15,854 nt of DNA, from positions 16,153 through 32,006 of the forward strand of contig DKWE01000056.1 in NCBI GenBank assembly GCA_002491565.1, written 5' to 3'. How positions within the stretch are numbered: the stretch's first letter is position 1; every line of letters starts with the position of its first letter. Position numbers and translations under genes: made by a program. The notes beneath the pieces are model-generated. The model was not told where the DNA came from, ran no database searches, and was given only the letters and a program-made list of their open reading frames with translations. The stretch is from Lachnospiraceae bacterium UBA7160 (GTDB lineage: Bacteria; Bacillota; Clostridia; Lachnospirales; Lachnospiraceae). Shown here piece after piece: positions 1 to 7,165 of this stretch.

Positions 1-1
1 C

Positions 2-178
2 AAGATCAACATCGACTCCGATCTTCGTCTTGGCCTGACCGCTGGTATCCGTGAGACCATCTTCCGTGATCCGTCCATCTTCGATCCGCGTGAGTATCTG
101 AAGGTTGGCCGTGCAAACGTAAAGGCTGTTGTTGCTCACAAGATCAAAGACGTACTCGGCAGCGAGAACAAGGCCTGA
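2..178 (+). CDS. fba: Class II fructose-1,6-bisphosphate aldolase, C-terminal end (partial)
   Basis: Only the last 58 codons are in the window; the gene enters from the left edge in the frame beginning at base 2 and stops with TGA at 176-178. The tail reads SDLRLGLTAGIRETI, then DPREYLKVGR, then the end of the protein, which is the typical C-terminus of zinc-dependent class II aldolases. In that family the enzyme interconverts fructose-1,6-bisphosphate with glyceraldehyde-3-phosphate and dihydroxyacetone phosphate in glycolysis and gluconeogenesis, in the cytoplasm. The metal ligands lie upstream of the window and cannot be checked. A strong terminator follows 47 bp after the stop, so this is the end of its transcript. 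It is a core host gene unrelated to the mobile element. Confidence 0.9.
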   Translation, partial: KINIDSDLRLGLTAGIRETIFRDPSIFDPREYLKVGRANVKAVVAHKIKDVLGSENKA

Positions 179-225
179 GTCCCGCCTGCGCGAACACGCA
201 CCGGAAGTCAGTTCCGATACTACAG

Positions 226-261
226 CGGGGACTGTCACAAAAGTGACAGTCCCCGTTTTTT
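226..261 (+). terminator. Rho-independent terminator of the aldolase gene
   Basis: A perfect 13-bp stem (226-238 pairing with 243-255, CGGGGACTGTCAC against its complement), a four-base AAAA loop and six T residues at 256-261. It lies 47 bp after the aldolase stop codon and points the same way. Confidence 0.95.
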
Positions 262-415
262 CAGCTTTGCCAGTAGAATATTTTCCAATAATCATTCCCA
301 GTATACTGTCTCGTTCCTATCTGGCATAACTCCACAGTCTGATTTTTCATCTGATCTGGTTAATTGTGACGCACATGCGGCAGAAAGCATTTTCCAAACA
401 CGCTTTAGTCCCAAT

Positions 416-1813
416 TCAGCCAGCCGCAATCCTCTCATCCTGCACCAGATTCTGCAGCCAGATTCCTTTCTTCACAAGAATATATCCAACCACACACTTG
501 ATCAAATCCACACTCTGACAAAGAATATATGTCGGCAAAATCGAAAGTCCCGAAAAGCGGCTCAGCACAAACGCCACTGGCAGCGCACACAGCCACATAA
601 ACCCTCCATCAAAAAAGAACGTGATCACCGTCTTGCCGCCGGAACGAATCGTAAAGTACGCCGCATGCAGGAACGCCTGGAATGGCATAAAGCAGGCTGC
701 CACCAGAATAAACTGTGTCGCAAGCTTGCGCACCTCATCACTCGTATTGTAGATCTTCGGGAACACAAACGCCAGCGCCACTAAAACCGCACCGACTACA
801 AAACAGCTTGCGACAGAGAAAAAGATCAGCTTCCGGTCTGTATCCTTTGCCTCCTCCATCTTACCCGCGCCAAGCAGCTGTCCGATAATAATCGCAATCG
901 CGTTCCCCATCGCCATCCAGATCACGTTACAGACATTCGAAATCGTAGAGGAAATGTTGATGCCCGCCACAACCTCCAGTCCGTACGTCGAATAGCACTG
1001 TGACAAAGACGCCATTCCGACCGACCAGAGAATCTCATTCGCCATCAGCGGAGAACCCTTAATCAGAATCTTCCGTGCCAGCGCACCCGGCACCTTAAGC
1101 GTCCGGTATGCGCCCCGCACAAACACAAAGCGATCCGCTCTTTGGTGTGTCCAGATCATCACGACGCCGCACTCAACAAAACGGGAAATCACTGTCGCGA
1201 TCGCCGCGCCATTCACACCAAGACGCGGCGCGCCGAATTTTCCAAAAATCAAAATATAGTTCAGCACCGTATTCGTCAGCACTGCCGCCACACCCGCGCG
1301 CATCGGAGCGATTGTCTCCCCCATCTCACGCAGAGTCCCCGCGTAGATCTGAGCAAACGTCCACGGTACGAGCCCGATCAGCATGATGCGCAGATACCCC
1401 ATCCCGTAGGAAAGCGTCGCCTCCACCATCCCGCTTTCACTGCTGTCATGCAGATACAGCGAAATCAGCATATCCCCCTTCCAGACCAATACCAGGATCC
1501 CGACCGCTGTCAGCAGCATACAGGAAATCAGCTTGAACCGGAAGGTATTCCGGAAGCCTTCTTCATTTCCACTGCCGAAAAACTGCGCGCCAAAAATCCC
1601 CGCGCCGGAAAGCATGCCGAACATACTGACATTAAAGACAAACATAAGCTGATTGACGACCGCAACGCCGGACATCTGCTCTGTGCCGACCATCCCGATC
1701 ATGATATTATCCAGCATCGCCACAAAATTGGTAATCCCGTTCTGTACCATAATCGGGATTGCGATGCCCAGAAGCATTTTATAGAATTTTTTGTCACCGA
1801 TGTACTTGCTCAT
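416..1813 (-). CDS. MATE family efflux transporter
   Basis: A 465-residue polytopic membrane protein with about 12 hydrophobic segments in two similar halves, the expected size and layout for the multidrug and toxic compound extrusion family. Typical features are the opening FYKMLLGIAIPIMVQNG, which leads into the first helix, and IMIGMVGTEQMSGVAVVNQ in the first half. Members export cationic drugs or metabolites using Na+ or H+ gradients; the substrate here cannot be read from sequence. The ATG at 1813 overlaps the end of the upstream methyltransferase gene by 20 bp, so it is the third gene of an operon and probably translationally coupled. A GGAGG lies about 15 bases before the ATG, farther than usual, which also suggests coupling. 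No obvious terminator is seen after the stop. Confidence 0.92.
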   Translation of the reverse strand: MSKYIGDKKFYKMLLGIAIPIMVQNGITNFVAMLDNIMIGMVGTEQMSGVAVVNQLMFVFNVSMFGMLSGAGIFGAQFFGSGNEEGFRNTFRFKLISCMLLTAVGILVLVWKGDMLISLYLHDSSESGMVEATLSYGMGYLRIMLIGLVPWTFAQIYAGTLREMGETIAPMRAGVAAVLTNTVLNYILIFGKFGAPRLGVNGAAIATVISRFVECGVVMIWTHQRADRFVFVRGAYRTLKVPGALARKILIKGSPLMANEILWSVGMASLSQCYSTYGLEVVAGINISSTISNVCNVIWMAMGNAIAIIIGQLLGAGKMEEAKDTDRKLIFFSVASCFVVGAVLVALAFVFPKIYNTSDEVRKLATQFILVAACFMPFQAFLHAAYFTIRSGGKTVITFFFDGGFMWLCALPVAFVLSRFSGLSILPTYILCQSVDLIKCVVGYILVKKGIWLQNLVQDERIAAG

Positions 1814-3290
1814 ACTGAATTATCAGAACCTCCGTGCGATTTCTCTCATTGATCACAAACGACTTTTCCAGCCGGTACTCCTCTTTTCCCTGTATCGCCT
1901 CTCTTGCAAAGCCCGGCTCCGTCGTATACAGCACCAGAATTCCCTTTCCATCAAAATGCTGCGGCGCTTTTTCAAAAAAGTCCTGGTACAGCAGGCGGAT
2001 CTCCTCCTTCTTCCGCGCAGATGTCACCTGCGGCATATCCGTCACGATTTCATCGAACGGATAGTCGTGCGTAAAGGTAAAGAAATCCCGATTAATATAG
2101 TTGACACGGCATCCGGAAGCCGCTGTATTCCGGCGCGCCTTTTCCACTGCATCCGCAAAGATGTCCAGGCCGTACATCGGGCCGGCTTCCAGCACCTGTG
2201 CCCGCTCTACCAGCATCGTGCCGACCCCACAGAAGGGATCCAGCACCTGAGCTCCCGCCTTCAGCCATGGCTTTGCCAGCTCCATCGCAAGAGCAGCATT
2301 TACCGGCGTAATCGAGGACGCAATAAACTCTTTTCGGTATCCGAACCGTCTCTCCGGAATCGTGCCAAGCTTTAGCAGCGCCGCATAGGTCCCATCCTTC
2401 TTCGCGACAAGGCGCAGCTCCGCCTCGTAAGCCCCTGCCGCATTGATCCACGCGCCATCCGAGCTGCGCTCCAGCGCATCCGCCAACTTCCGTATGTACG
2501 CCCCGCGCTTGTCCGGCTCCATTGGACTGCGCAGCTCCACACGGAATCGGTAGGGACTTCCGCCCTTATGCAGCCGGTCCATCAGCTCCGTCAGACTGCT
2601 TTTTGCCAGCTGTTCCCCGACCAAAGCCGGATCTTCCGCGCGCAGCTCCCCAGTCGCCAGCGGGAACAGCAGCTCCGTATACGTACGGATTGGAAGCAGT
2701 TCCTCAAGGCTGACACCGCTCACACGGATTCCGCCGCGCAGCATCGTCATCTGACCGCCCGGAATCTGGCGGGCTGTCACCTCACGCTGCTCCCGGTTCG
2801 TCACAAGAATCACGGTTTCCTCCCTCTGATATCCCGCAAAGGCATGCTTTTTATGCCTCTGATACCGCAGCAGCAGATCCTGCAGTGCACGGATCTCCTC
2901 TGCCATATGCTTTTCCTCCTCCGGCGCAGGCTCTGTGTGCCGCAGCGCAATTAAACGCTCCTCAAGCTGGCCGGCATACGCACGGCAATTCATCCGCGCC
3001 ATCGCCCGAACATAGTCCGCCTTCAGATAACGTGTCTCTTCTTTTTGATATGCGTCAAAAAGAACCGGAAGTAAATCTTCCGATTCCATTCTTCCGAGCA
3101 GCTGCACGGCATTCTTCCGCACCTTCGGATCCCGGTCGGATAACAGCGCGCACAAAACGGAAAAATCGCCGCCCAGCAGATAGGCGAATGATTTCAACGC
3201 CTCTTCTTCCCTCAATGCCTCCTTCAGGGCGATGAGATTCGCCCTGACATCTTTTCCCGCACAGATTGCCTCATAATTCTCTCTAATCAT
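1794..3290 (-). CDS. HEAT-repeat protein fused to a Trm11/RlmL-like SAM-dependent methyltransferase domain
   Basis: About 498 residues from the ATG at 3290, preceded by AGAGGA at 8 bases; a GTG at 3308 is in frame but lacks a good site. The N-terminal 130 or so residues are helical and HEAT-like (for example DRDPKVRKNAVQLLGRM). The C-terminal third is a class I methyltransferase: the SAM-binding motif DPFCGVGTMLVERA lies near residue 355, and DMPQ near residue 420 replaces the NPPY/DPPY of nucleic-acid N-methylases. The order resembles Trm11/RlmL-type RNA methylases without a clear THUMP domain. I infer an RNA target, but the substrate is unknown. The ATG overlaps the upstream amidase stop (ATGATTAG), and its own end overlaps the MATE gene, so the three genes are one coupled operon. 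Confidence 0.8.
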   Translation of the reverse strand: MIRENYEAICAGKDVRANLIALKEALREEEALKSFAYLLGGDFSVLCALLSDRDPKVRKNAVQLLGRMESEDLLPVLFDAYQKEETRYLKADYVRAMARMNCRAYAGQLEERLIALRHTEPAPEEEKHMAEEIRALQDLLLRYQRHKKHAFAGYQREETVILVTNREQREVTARQIPGGQMTMLRGGIRVSGVSLEELLPIRTYTELLFPLATGELRAEDPALVGEQLAKSSLTELMDRLHKGGSPYRFRVELRSPMEPDKRGAYIRKLADALERSSDGAWINAAGAYEAELRLVAKKDGTYAALLKLGTIPERRFGYRKEFIASSITPVNAALAMELAKPWLKAGAQVLDPFCGVGTMLVERAQVLEAGPMYGLDIFADAVEKARRNTAASGCRVNYINRDFFTFTHDYPFDEIVTDMPQVTSARKKEEIRLLYQDFFEKAPQHFDGKGILVLYTTEPGFAREAIQGKEEYRLEKSFVINERNRTEVLIIQYEQVHR

Positions 3291-4485
3291 TGTTTGCGTC
3301 CTCTTCACATTCTTTTATGTAATTCATCACATCATCACGAAACCCTTCCCACTTGTCTTCGTTTTCCACAAAGAACAGCGGACATTCCTTTCCAGTCACA
3401 TCATAATGGCGAATGATGTGTTCCCGGTCCAGCTGATATTCCCCGACAACCCACGCCGTCAGCTTCACCAGTGACTCGTAGGTCTGCTCCGTAAACCGGC
3501 CTGAAGTATCGAGATGGCAATTCTCGATAGAGACCGACAAATGATTCATAGAGTTCGACGCGTACGCGATTTCTCCAGGCGGGACACACTCGATGATCTC
3601 TCCCTCCAGGCCAACAATAAAATTCGCACTCATCGACACATTCTGCAGATCCTTCAGGCTTTCAAAATAATCATGATTCTGCTGTGCCGTCGTCTTCGGA
3701 TTGGCCAGATAATGAATCACCACATAATCAATCGCGTCAACCTTCTCTCCCGGCCTGGAAAATTCATTGACAGTCAACAGCTGCTCATCGATATCCGGCC
3801 GCGGCACCACATTGGCAGGCTCTGTCTCTTCCTCTGTCGGCGGCTGCGTCTCCAGCTCAAAGGACATGCTCTCCTCCAGCAGAGAATCAACTTCTGAATC
3901 CTTCCTATCTGAAAGCAGCAGAAGCATCAGCGCAACCGCAACCGCTGTCACCACCATGGCTCCTGTCCAGATCAGGACACGGCTAATCCGCACTGTTGGC
4001 TGATGTATTACTGGTTTCTCTATATCTGACAGTTCCTCTGCCAGTCCTTCCTCCTCCAAAAATACGTTCTCCGCAGGCGGTTTCTCTTCTGAAAACAACT
4101 CCTCCGTCAGCATTTCCCTTTCTTCCGGAAGGACGTCGTCCTCTGACAGCTCACTTTCTTCCGAAAGCATGTCCTCCGCTGACAGCTCACTTTCTTCTGA
4201 AAGCATACCTCCCACTGGCAGCTCACCTTCTGTCTCTAATGTCCTATCTGTCAGGAACCCGCTCTCTTCAGAAACTATATGTTCTGCTTCTAGTCCGCCA
4301 TCTTCGGACAATGTATCCACTGCCGGCAGTCCATTCACCTCCGGCCATTCACCCTCCAGCGACAATTCGCCCTCTTCCGATACTCCGCCATCGTATGCTA
4401 AGCCATCTGCATCTGACAGCTCATACTCCTTATCTGGCTCCATTCCATCTGGCAGCTGCTCCTGCTTCTTTCCGTCTATCTTCAT
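3283..4485 (-). CDS. Membrane-anchored N-acetylmuramoyl-L-alanine amidase (Amidase_2 type) with acidic N-terminal region
   Basis: 400 residues from the ATG at 4485, four bases after a GGGGG run (an AGGAG lies farther upstream). A longer reading from 4560 is rejected because it would begin upstream of the promoter -10 box. The first 165 residues are very acidic with degenerate repeats around LSEESEL. One transmembrane segment follows (VLIWTGAMVVTAVAVALMLL) and then a Thr/Glu-rich linker. The last 170 residues are an Amidase_2/PGRP fold: VVIHYLAN supplies the first zinc histidine, and RHYDVTGKECP the second histidine and the cysteine ligand. Family members cleave the bond between muramic acid and L-alanine in peptidoglycan. 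The layout suggests a cytoplasmic acidic tail and an external catalytic domain. It is the first gene of the operon, and the mobile element sits in its promoter. Confidence 0.85.
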   Translation of the reverse strand: MKIDGKKQEQLPDGMEPDKEYELSDADGLAYDGGVSEEGELSLEGEWPEVNGLPAVDTLSEDGGLEAEHIVSEESGFLTDRTLETEGELPVGGMLSEESELSAEDMLSEESELSEDDVLPEEREMLTEELFSEEKPPAENVFLEEEGLAEELSDIEKPVIHQPTVRISRVLIWTGAMVVTAVAVALMLLLLSDRKDSEVDSLLEESMSFELETQPPTEEETEPANVVPRPDIDEQLLTVNEFSRPGEKVDAIDYVVIHYLANPKTTAQQNHDYFESLKDLQNVSMSANFIVGLEGEIIECVPPGEIAYASNSMNHLSVSIENCHLDTSGRFTEQTYESLVKLTAWVVGEYQLDREHIIRHYDVTGKECPLFFVENEDKWEGFRDDVMNYIKECEEDANND

Positions 4486-4543
4486 GTTACCCCCAGATAC
4501 TCCTATGTTTCCCACACGCTTTATTCTCTGTAACACGCTGTTC

Positions 4544-4572
4544 AGTATACAACATTTCACTCACGAATGCAA
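4544..4572 (-). promoter_or_regulatory. Promoter of the amidase operon, spanning the element boundary
   Basis: Read on the minus strand: TTGCAT (4572-4567), a 17-base spacer, then TATACT (4549-4544). Transcription would start near 4537, about 50 bases before the ATG at 4485. The -35 hexamer is inside the 67-bp repeat and the -10 hexamer is in unique host DNA just outside it. At the right end of the element the same -35 copy is followed by CAGTTG instead of a -10 box. Confidence 0.75.
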
Positions 4573-4618
4573 TAATAAGCTCACTTTTGCTTTATCTATA
4601 GGCTTTTTCGCTCACCCT
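4552..4618. repeat. Left attachment repeat (67 bp, identical to 15788-15854)
   Basis: Sixty-seven bases starting ACATTTCACTCACG and ending TTTTTCGCTCACCCT match the right-hand copy without a mismatch. Bases on the outer and inner sides differ between the copies (preceding bases ATACA here, TGCT at the right). This is the attL/attR signature of a tyrosine recombinase; the true crossover lies somewhere within it. Confidence 0.92.
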
Positions 4619-4627
4619 ACACCCCTC

Positions 4628-4651
4628 ATACCCCAATTTCCACCCCAAATG
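4628..4651. promoter_or_regulatory. Left integrase arm-type-like sites (two 12-bp units)
   Basis: Two adjacent 12-bp units, ATACCCCAATTT (4628-4639) and CCACCCCAAATG (4640-4651), about 10 bp inside the left repeat. The same pair, with a third unit, occurs near the right end at 15619-15654. A degenerate CACCCCTCAT precedes them at 4620. Position and duplication at both ends suggest binding sites for the AP2-like arm-binding domain of the integrase; binding is inferred. Confidence 0.65.
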
Positions 4652-4678
4652 AAGAAACTAACAGGAGCAGGCAGTTGT

Positions 4679-5818
4679 TCAGCCGCCCGCTGCTCTTGTA
4701 AATGCATTCTGCACAAGCTCCATTTCCTGCCGTTTCGTGGTAGGCAGCACATGTGCATAGAGGTCTGCTGTCATTGCAAGGGATGCATGACCCAGTAGGG
4801 TTTTTAGTGTCTGCATGTTTCCGCCCTCTTCCAGATACCGTGTTGCAAACGTGTCTCTGAATGCGTGATGGGCGAATGGCTCAATACACACGCCTTTCTT
4901 ATCCAACCGCTTTAGTATTTTTTCGATGGTCTGCTTAGCCACTGCTGAGTCCAACTGTTTTTTTCGGAGACTGAGAAACACACGTTCTGACATCTTAAGC
5001 GAGCTGCTTCCGAACACCATAAGCATATTATCACGCTGCAACTTTATTGCCTGCCGGATCGGCTCATTTATGGGAATATCTCGGATGCTCGTCTTACTCT
5101 TTGGTGTGGTTACTTCATAGTAGCCATTGCGGCGTGAAAGCGTCTTGCTCACATGGATCACGTTGTTAATGTAGTCCAGGTCTCCCCATTCCAAAGCGCC
5201 AATCTCCAATATGCGCATACCAGTGCAGAGGGAGAACAGGAAGAACGGATACAGCCATTCGCTTTCTGCCTCTTGGAGGAATGCCTCCTGCTCCTCTCGC
5301 GTCAATGCTCGGTGTATGGTCTCGCTGGCCTTTGTACATCCATCTGTGCGCAAGGGCTTCACTCCTGCAGCTGGATTCTTTGCGATAATTCCTTCTTCCA
5401 CTGCAGCTGCCAAAAGGCTTTTCAGCTTTGTCATATATTGATTGACCGAAGTTGGCTTCAGCTTCTTTGCAAGCTCCTGCTGTAGCTGCACAATCTCACG
5501 TTTCTCAATGTCGCGGATTTTCTTCTTTCCAAGGGTATCCCGGAAATGTGTTTGGTAAGTAATATCGACGGAAATTTCTGTTCTTTCTTTCACTACCCCG
5601 ACACGCGACTTCTTCCACTCCTCATAGAATTGGTTAAGTGTCAAGTTCCGGTTCTCCACATAAAGCCCCGCCTCGATCTGCTGCCGCAGCTCGCGCTCTT
5701 TCTTCTCGCATTCCTTCGCCGTCTTGCCATAGGATGAGTAGCGTTTGCCGTCCACCGTGAACCGCTTCTCAAATGTCCCATCAGAGCGCTTCCGCACGCC
5801 CGCCGCCAGTCTTGCCAT
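4679..5818 (-). CDS. int: Tyrosine site-specific recombinase (integrase)
   Basis: 379 residues from the ATG at 5818, which has AAAGGCGG upstream; an earlier in-frame start at 5875 has no comparable site. The order is an AP2-like arm-binding domain (residues 4-50, GVRKRSDGTFEKRF), a SAM-like core-binding domain (about 55-150) and a catalytic domain (about 165-379). The catalytic residues are present: Arg in CTGMRILEI (about 202), Lys in PKSKTSIR (about 242), HxxR in HAFR (318-321), His in LLGHASL (about 344) and the Tyr nucleophile in DLYAHV (about 354). It resembles the Tn916/low-GC phage integrases and should catalyse integration and excision at the 67-bp repeats. It points toward the left repeat and ends 60 bp from it, beside the arm-type sites. 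No strong promoter of its own was found. Confidence 0.95.
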   Translation of the reverse strand: MARLAAGVRKRSDGTFEKRFTVDGKRYSSYGKTAKECEKKERELRQQIEAGLYVENRNLTLNQFYEEWKKSRVGVVKERTEISVDITYQTHFRDTLGKKKIRDIEKREIVQLQQELAKKLKPTSVNQYMTKLKSLLAAAVEEGIIAKNPAAGVKPLRTDGCTKASETIHRALTREEQEAFLQEAESEWLYPFFLFSLCTGMRILEIGALEWGDLDYINNVIHVSKTLSRRNGYYEVTTPKSKTSIRDIPINEPIRQAIKLQRDNMLMVFGSSSLKMSERVFLSLRKKQLDSAVAKQTIEKILKRLDKKGVCIEPFAHHAFRDTFATRYLEEGGNMQTLKTLLGHASLAMTADLYAHVLPTTKRQEMELVQNAFTRAAGG

Positions 5819-5913
5819 ATTATCCGCCGCCTTTCTTCTTCCTGTGGTGGAGCAGGGGAGAAGGACACGCACCACGCCTGCTCCTGATCCGCTTCACTGT
5901 GGTTACTTTTCTC

Positions 5914-6222
5914 CTATTCGTTCGAAGTGCTATTCGTTTCGTTTTGGAAACTGCCAGCCATCCGAGCGGTATTTGAGTTGTTTTGGAAACTTCCCACCCG
6001 AGCGCTGCATTCGTCGTTTTGGGAATTGCAGCCTGCCCGCTGACTGCCCCAAAAGCTGCTCGCAAGAAGCACCTGTCCAATATAATCCAGAGCGTCAATG
6101 ATCCGCTCCATGCGCTCGATCTGCATAAGCTGCAGCGCCTCCTCACTGGGAACAGCCTTTTTCAGACACTGCAGCTCGTTCCGGATATAATCCTGCCTGC
6201 TCCATGCCCCCGTCTTGTCCAT
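5914..6222 (-). CDS. Small hypothetical protein with C-terminal SFQN tandem repeats
   Basis: 102 residues from the ATG at 6222, preceded by GGGGAGGTGG at a good distance; a TTG at 6240 lies inside that ribosome binding site and is rejected. The middle, EEALQLMQIERMERIIDALDYI, matches the 82-residue protein at 12278-12526 (ALELMKIDRLDKIADELKCI), so the two are divergent paralogues. The C-terminus is polar and repetitive: SQNDECSARVG, SFQNNSNTARMAG, SFQNETNSTSNE. At DNA level the repeat units begin GTTTTGG at 5941, 5980 and 6016. The gene lies upstream of the integrase on the same strand with a gap of 95 bp. I recognise no function. The helical core could be an oligomerisation or protein-binding module. 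Confidence 0.7.
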   Translation of the reverse strand: MDKTGAWSRQDYIRNELQCLKKAVPSEEALQLMQIERMERIIDALDYIGQVLLASSFWGSQRAGCNSQNDECSARVGSFQNNSNTARMAGSFQNETNSTSNE

Positions 6223-6344
6223 CACTTGCCACCTCCCCAATCCAGAATCACCTTAACATTTCCTAACATCCATGCCCTCGGCTGTGACGATGCCAGGGGC
6301 TCCCGGCAGCGCCCTTCCTTCCGGCTTACGCCTGCTTTTTCGTT

Positions 6345-6416
6345 TGCAACGTTGCATTCGTTTATTGCAACGTTGCGTTTCAAACGTTCGGATAGCGGGA
6401 AGTGAACGTTCGGATA
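6345..6416. repeat. AACGTT-centred palindrome cluster
   Basis: GCAACGTTGC at 6346-6355 (extended to 12 bp, TGCAACGTTGCA) and again at 6367-6376, exactly 21 bp apart. They are followed by AACGTTCGGATA at 6383-6394 and 6405-6416, 22 bp apart. A related 14-bp palindrome, TCCGAACGTTCGGA, lies at 6655-6668. Spacing near two helical turns suggests protein binding on one face of the DNA. Confidence 0.7.
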
Positions 6417-6621
6417 AAATTACGCTGAGATTTCAGCGCTTCTGACCTCCCGCCACCAGCGCCCAGGGGCCTCTATAATCCAGTGTTTTCAGCCTCTGAA
6501 AGCCCGCTAAACTCCAACATTTTCCAACATCTGCATGGCCTGCTCCGGGGTATCCGCAGCACCAGGAGCAAGCGCAAATCTTCAGAGTGAATCTGAAGTT
6601 TTCTGAAGTAGGTGCCTGCGT

Positions 6622-6690
6622 TAAATCCGAGTAAATCCGAGTCACCCGCAATGCTCCGAACGTTCGGAAACACCCTTGTAAATCCTAGTC
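6622..6690. repeat. TAAATCCGAG short repeats
   Basis: TAAATCCGAG occurs in tandem at 6622-6631 and 6632-6641, with a near copy, TAAATCCTAGTC, at 6679-6690. The 14-bp palindrome at 6655-6668 lies between them. Function unknown; iterons or operator half-sites are possible. Confidence 0.55.
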
Positions 6691-6713
6691 AGCCAACGGC
6701 AGCACACGGCCCT

Positions 6714-6962
6714 CTATGTAGCCGTGGCCTGCTCCACCATACACTCAGCCGCCAGAGCGATAGCAGCAGCAAAACCGCCACGGAACGCCTGCAGCTCAAG
6801 CTCGCCCAGGTACTTCCTGAACTCCGGCTCAAGCATTTCTCTTATCCCTGGCGGGATATTCCCCGCTACCCGAGACTCAAGCAGCCGCCACGCCTGCGCC
6901 ACCTGTGGCGCGTCTGCGTGGTGGTTCATCCAATAATCATGCTGCATCTGAATTGCGCTCAT
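6714..6962 (-). CDS. Small hypothetical protein
   Basis: 82 residues from the ATG at 6962, seven bases after AGGGGG; a GTG two codons earlier lies too close to that site. The protein is helical and starts MSAIQMQHDYWMNHH. Its middle region, PPGIREMLEPEFRKYLGELE, is charged and followed by an alanine-rich helix. No motif is recognised, and there is no signal peptide or clear membrane segment. It lies 11 bp after the stop of the 63-residue gene at 6974-7165, so the two form a bicistronic unit. One octamer copy near its 3' end is read as the peptide VEQAT. Confidence 0.65.
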   Translation of the reverse strand: MSAIQMQHDYWMNHHADAPQVAQAWRLLESRVAGNIPPGIREMLEPEFRKYLGELELQAFRGGFAAAIALAAECMVEQATAT

Positions 6963-6973
6963 AATCACACCCC

Positions 6974-7165
6974 CTATTCACATGCGGTGCACTTCTTTTC
7001 AATCACCAGCCGGCACATTTCTGAACAATATGTCTTGATCCATTCCGGGACGGATGCCGCCTCGAGTTCTGCCAACCACTCGGCCTTTACTTCCTGTATT
7101 TCTGAAACAGTAAGCTGACCGAGTTCCTGTATACACTCAGAACTTACCTCCTGCAGATTGTGCAT
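6974..7165 (-). CDS. Small acidic hypothetical protein
   Basis: 63 residues from the ATG at 7165, preceded by AGAAGG. It is acidic and helical, with a cysteine-bearing C-terminal half (CSEMCRLVIEKKCTACE) whose two CxxxC/CxxC-like pairs could bind a metal or be chance. It is the first gene of a pair with the 82-residue gene immediately downstream. The CRP-like palindrome at 7208-7223 lies about 45 bp upstream of its start and may regulate it. No family is recognised. Confidence 0.6.
   Translation of the reverse strand: MHNLQEVSSECIQELGQLTVSEIQEVKAEWLAELEAASVPEWIKTYCSEMCRLVIEKKCTACE

Larger units (their letters stand above)
6223..6713. other. Gene-free stretch rich in short repeats and palindromes
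   Basis: No convincing reading frame: minus-strand frames here start at TTG or GTG without ribosome binding sites and have unlikely composition. The stretch holds paired GCAACGTTGC palindromes, three AACGTTCGGA copies, three TAAATCC(G/T)AG copies, two AACATTT-type repeats near 6255 and 6515, and one octamer copy at 6539. It could be a regulatory cluster or iteron region. Confidence 0.6.

Noticed and set aside
1108..1852. Plus-strand open frames of 92-236 codons opposite the MATE gene
   Set aside because: Shadows of the well-supported minus-strand transporter, with biased composition and no ribosome binding sites.
4486..4560. Longer N-terminus of the amidase from an ATG at 4560
   Set aside because: That start lies upstream of the promoter -10 box at 4544-4549 and inside the attachment repeat, with no suitable ribosome binding site; the ATG at 4485 follows a G-rich site.
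5849..5884. Hairpin between the 102-residue gene and the integrase formed by two octamers
   Set aside because: The arms are just inverted copies of the dispersed octamer 20 bp apart and no T-run follows on either strand, so it was not called a terminator.
6345..6416. CRISPR array
   Set aside because: Repeats are only 10-12 bp, too few and too closely spaced, with no spacers of regular length and no cas gene in the window.
6655..6668. TCCGAACGTTCGGA as a Firmicute LexA/SOS box
   Set aside because: The Bacillus-type box has CGAAC and GTTCG separated by four bases; here they are adjacent, so the geometry does not fit.
6433..6673. Two minus-strand open frames of 66-72 codons in the repeat-rich region
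   Set aside because: They start with TTG or GTG, lack ribosome binding sites, and are rich in Cys/Trp/Arg as expected of noncoding frames.
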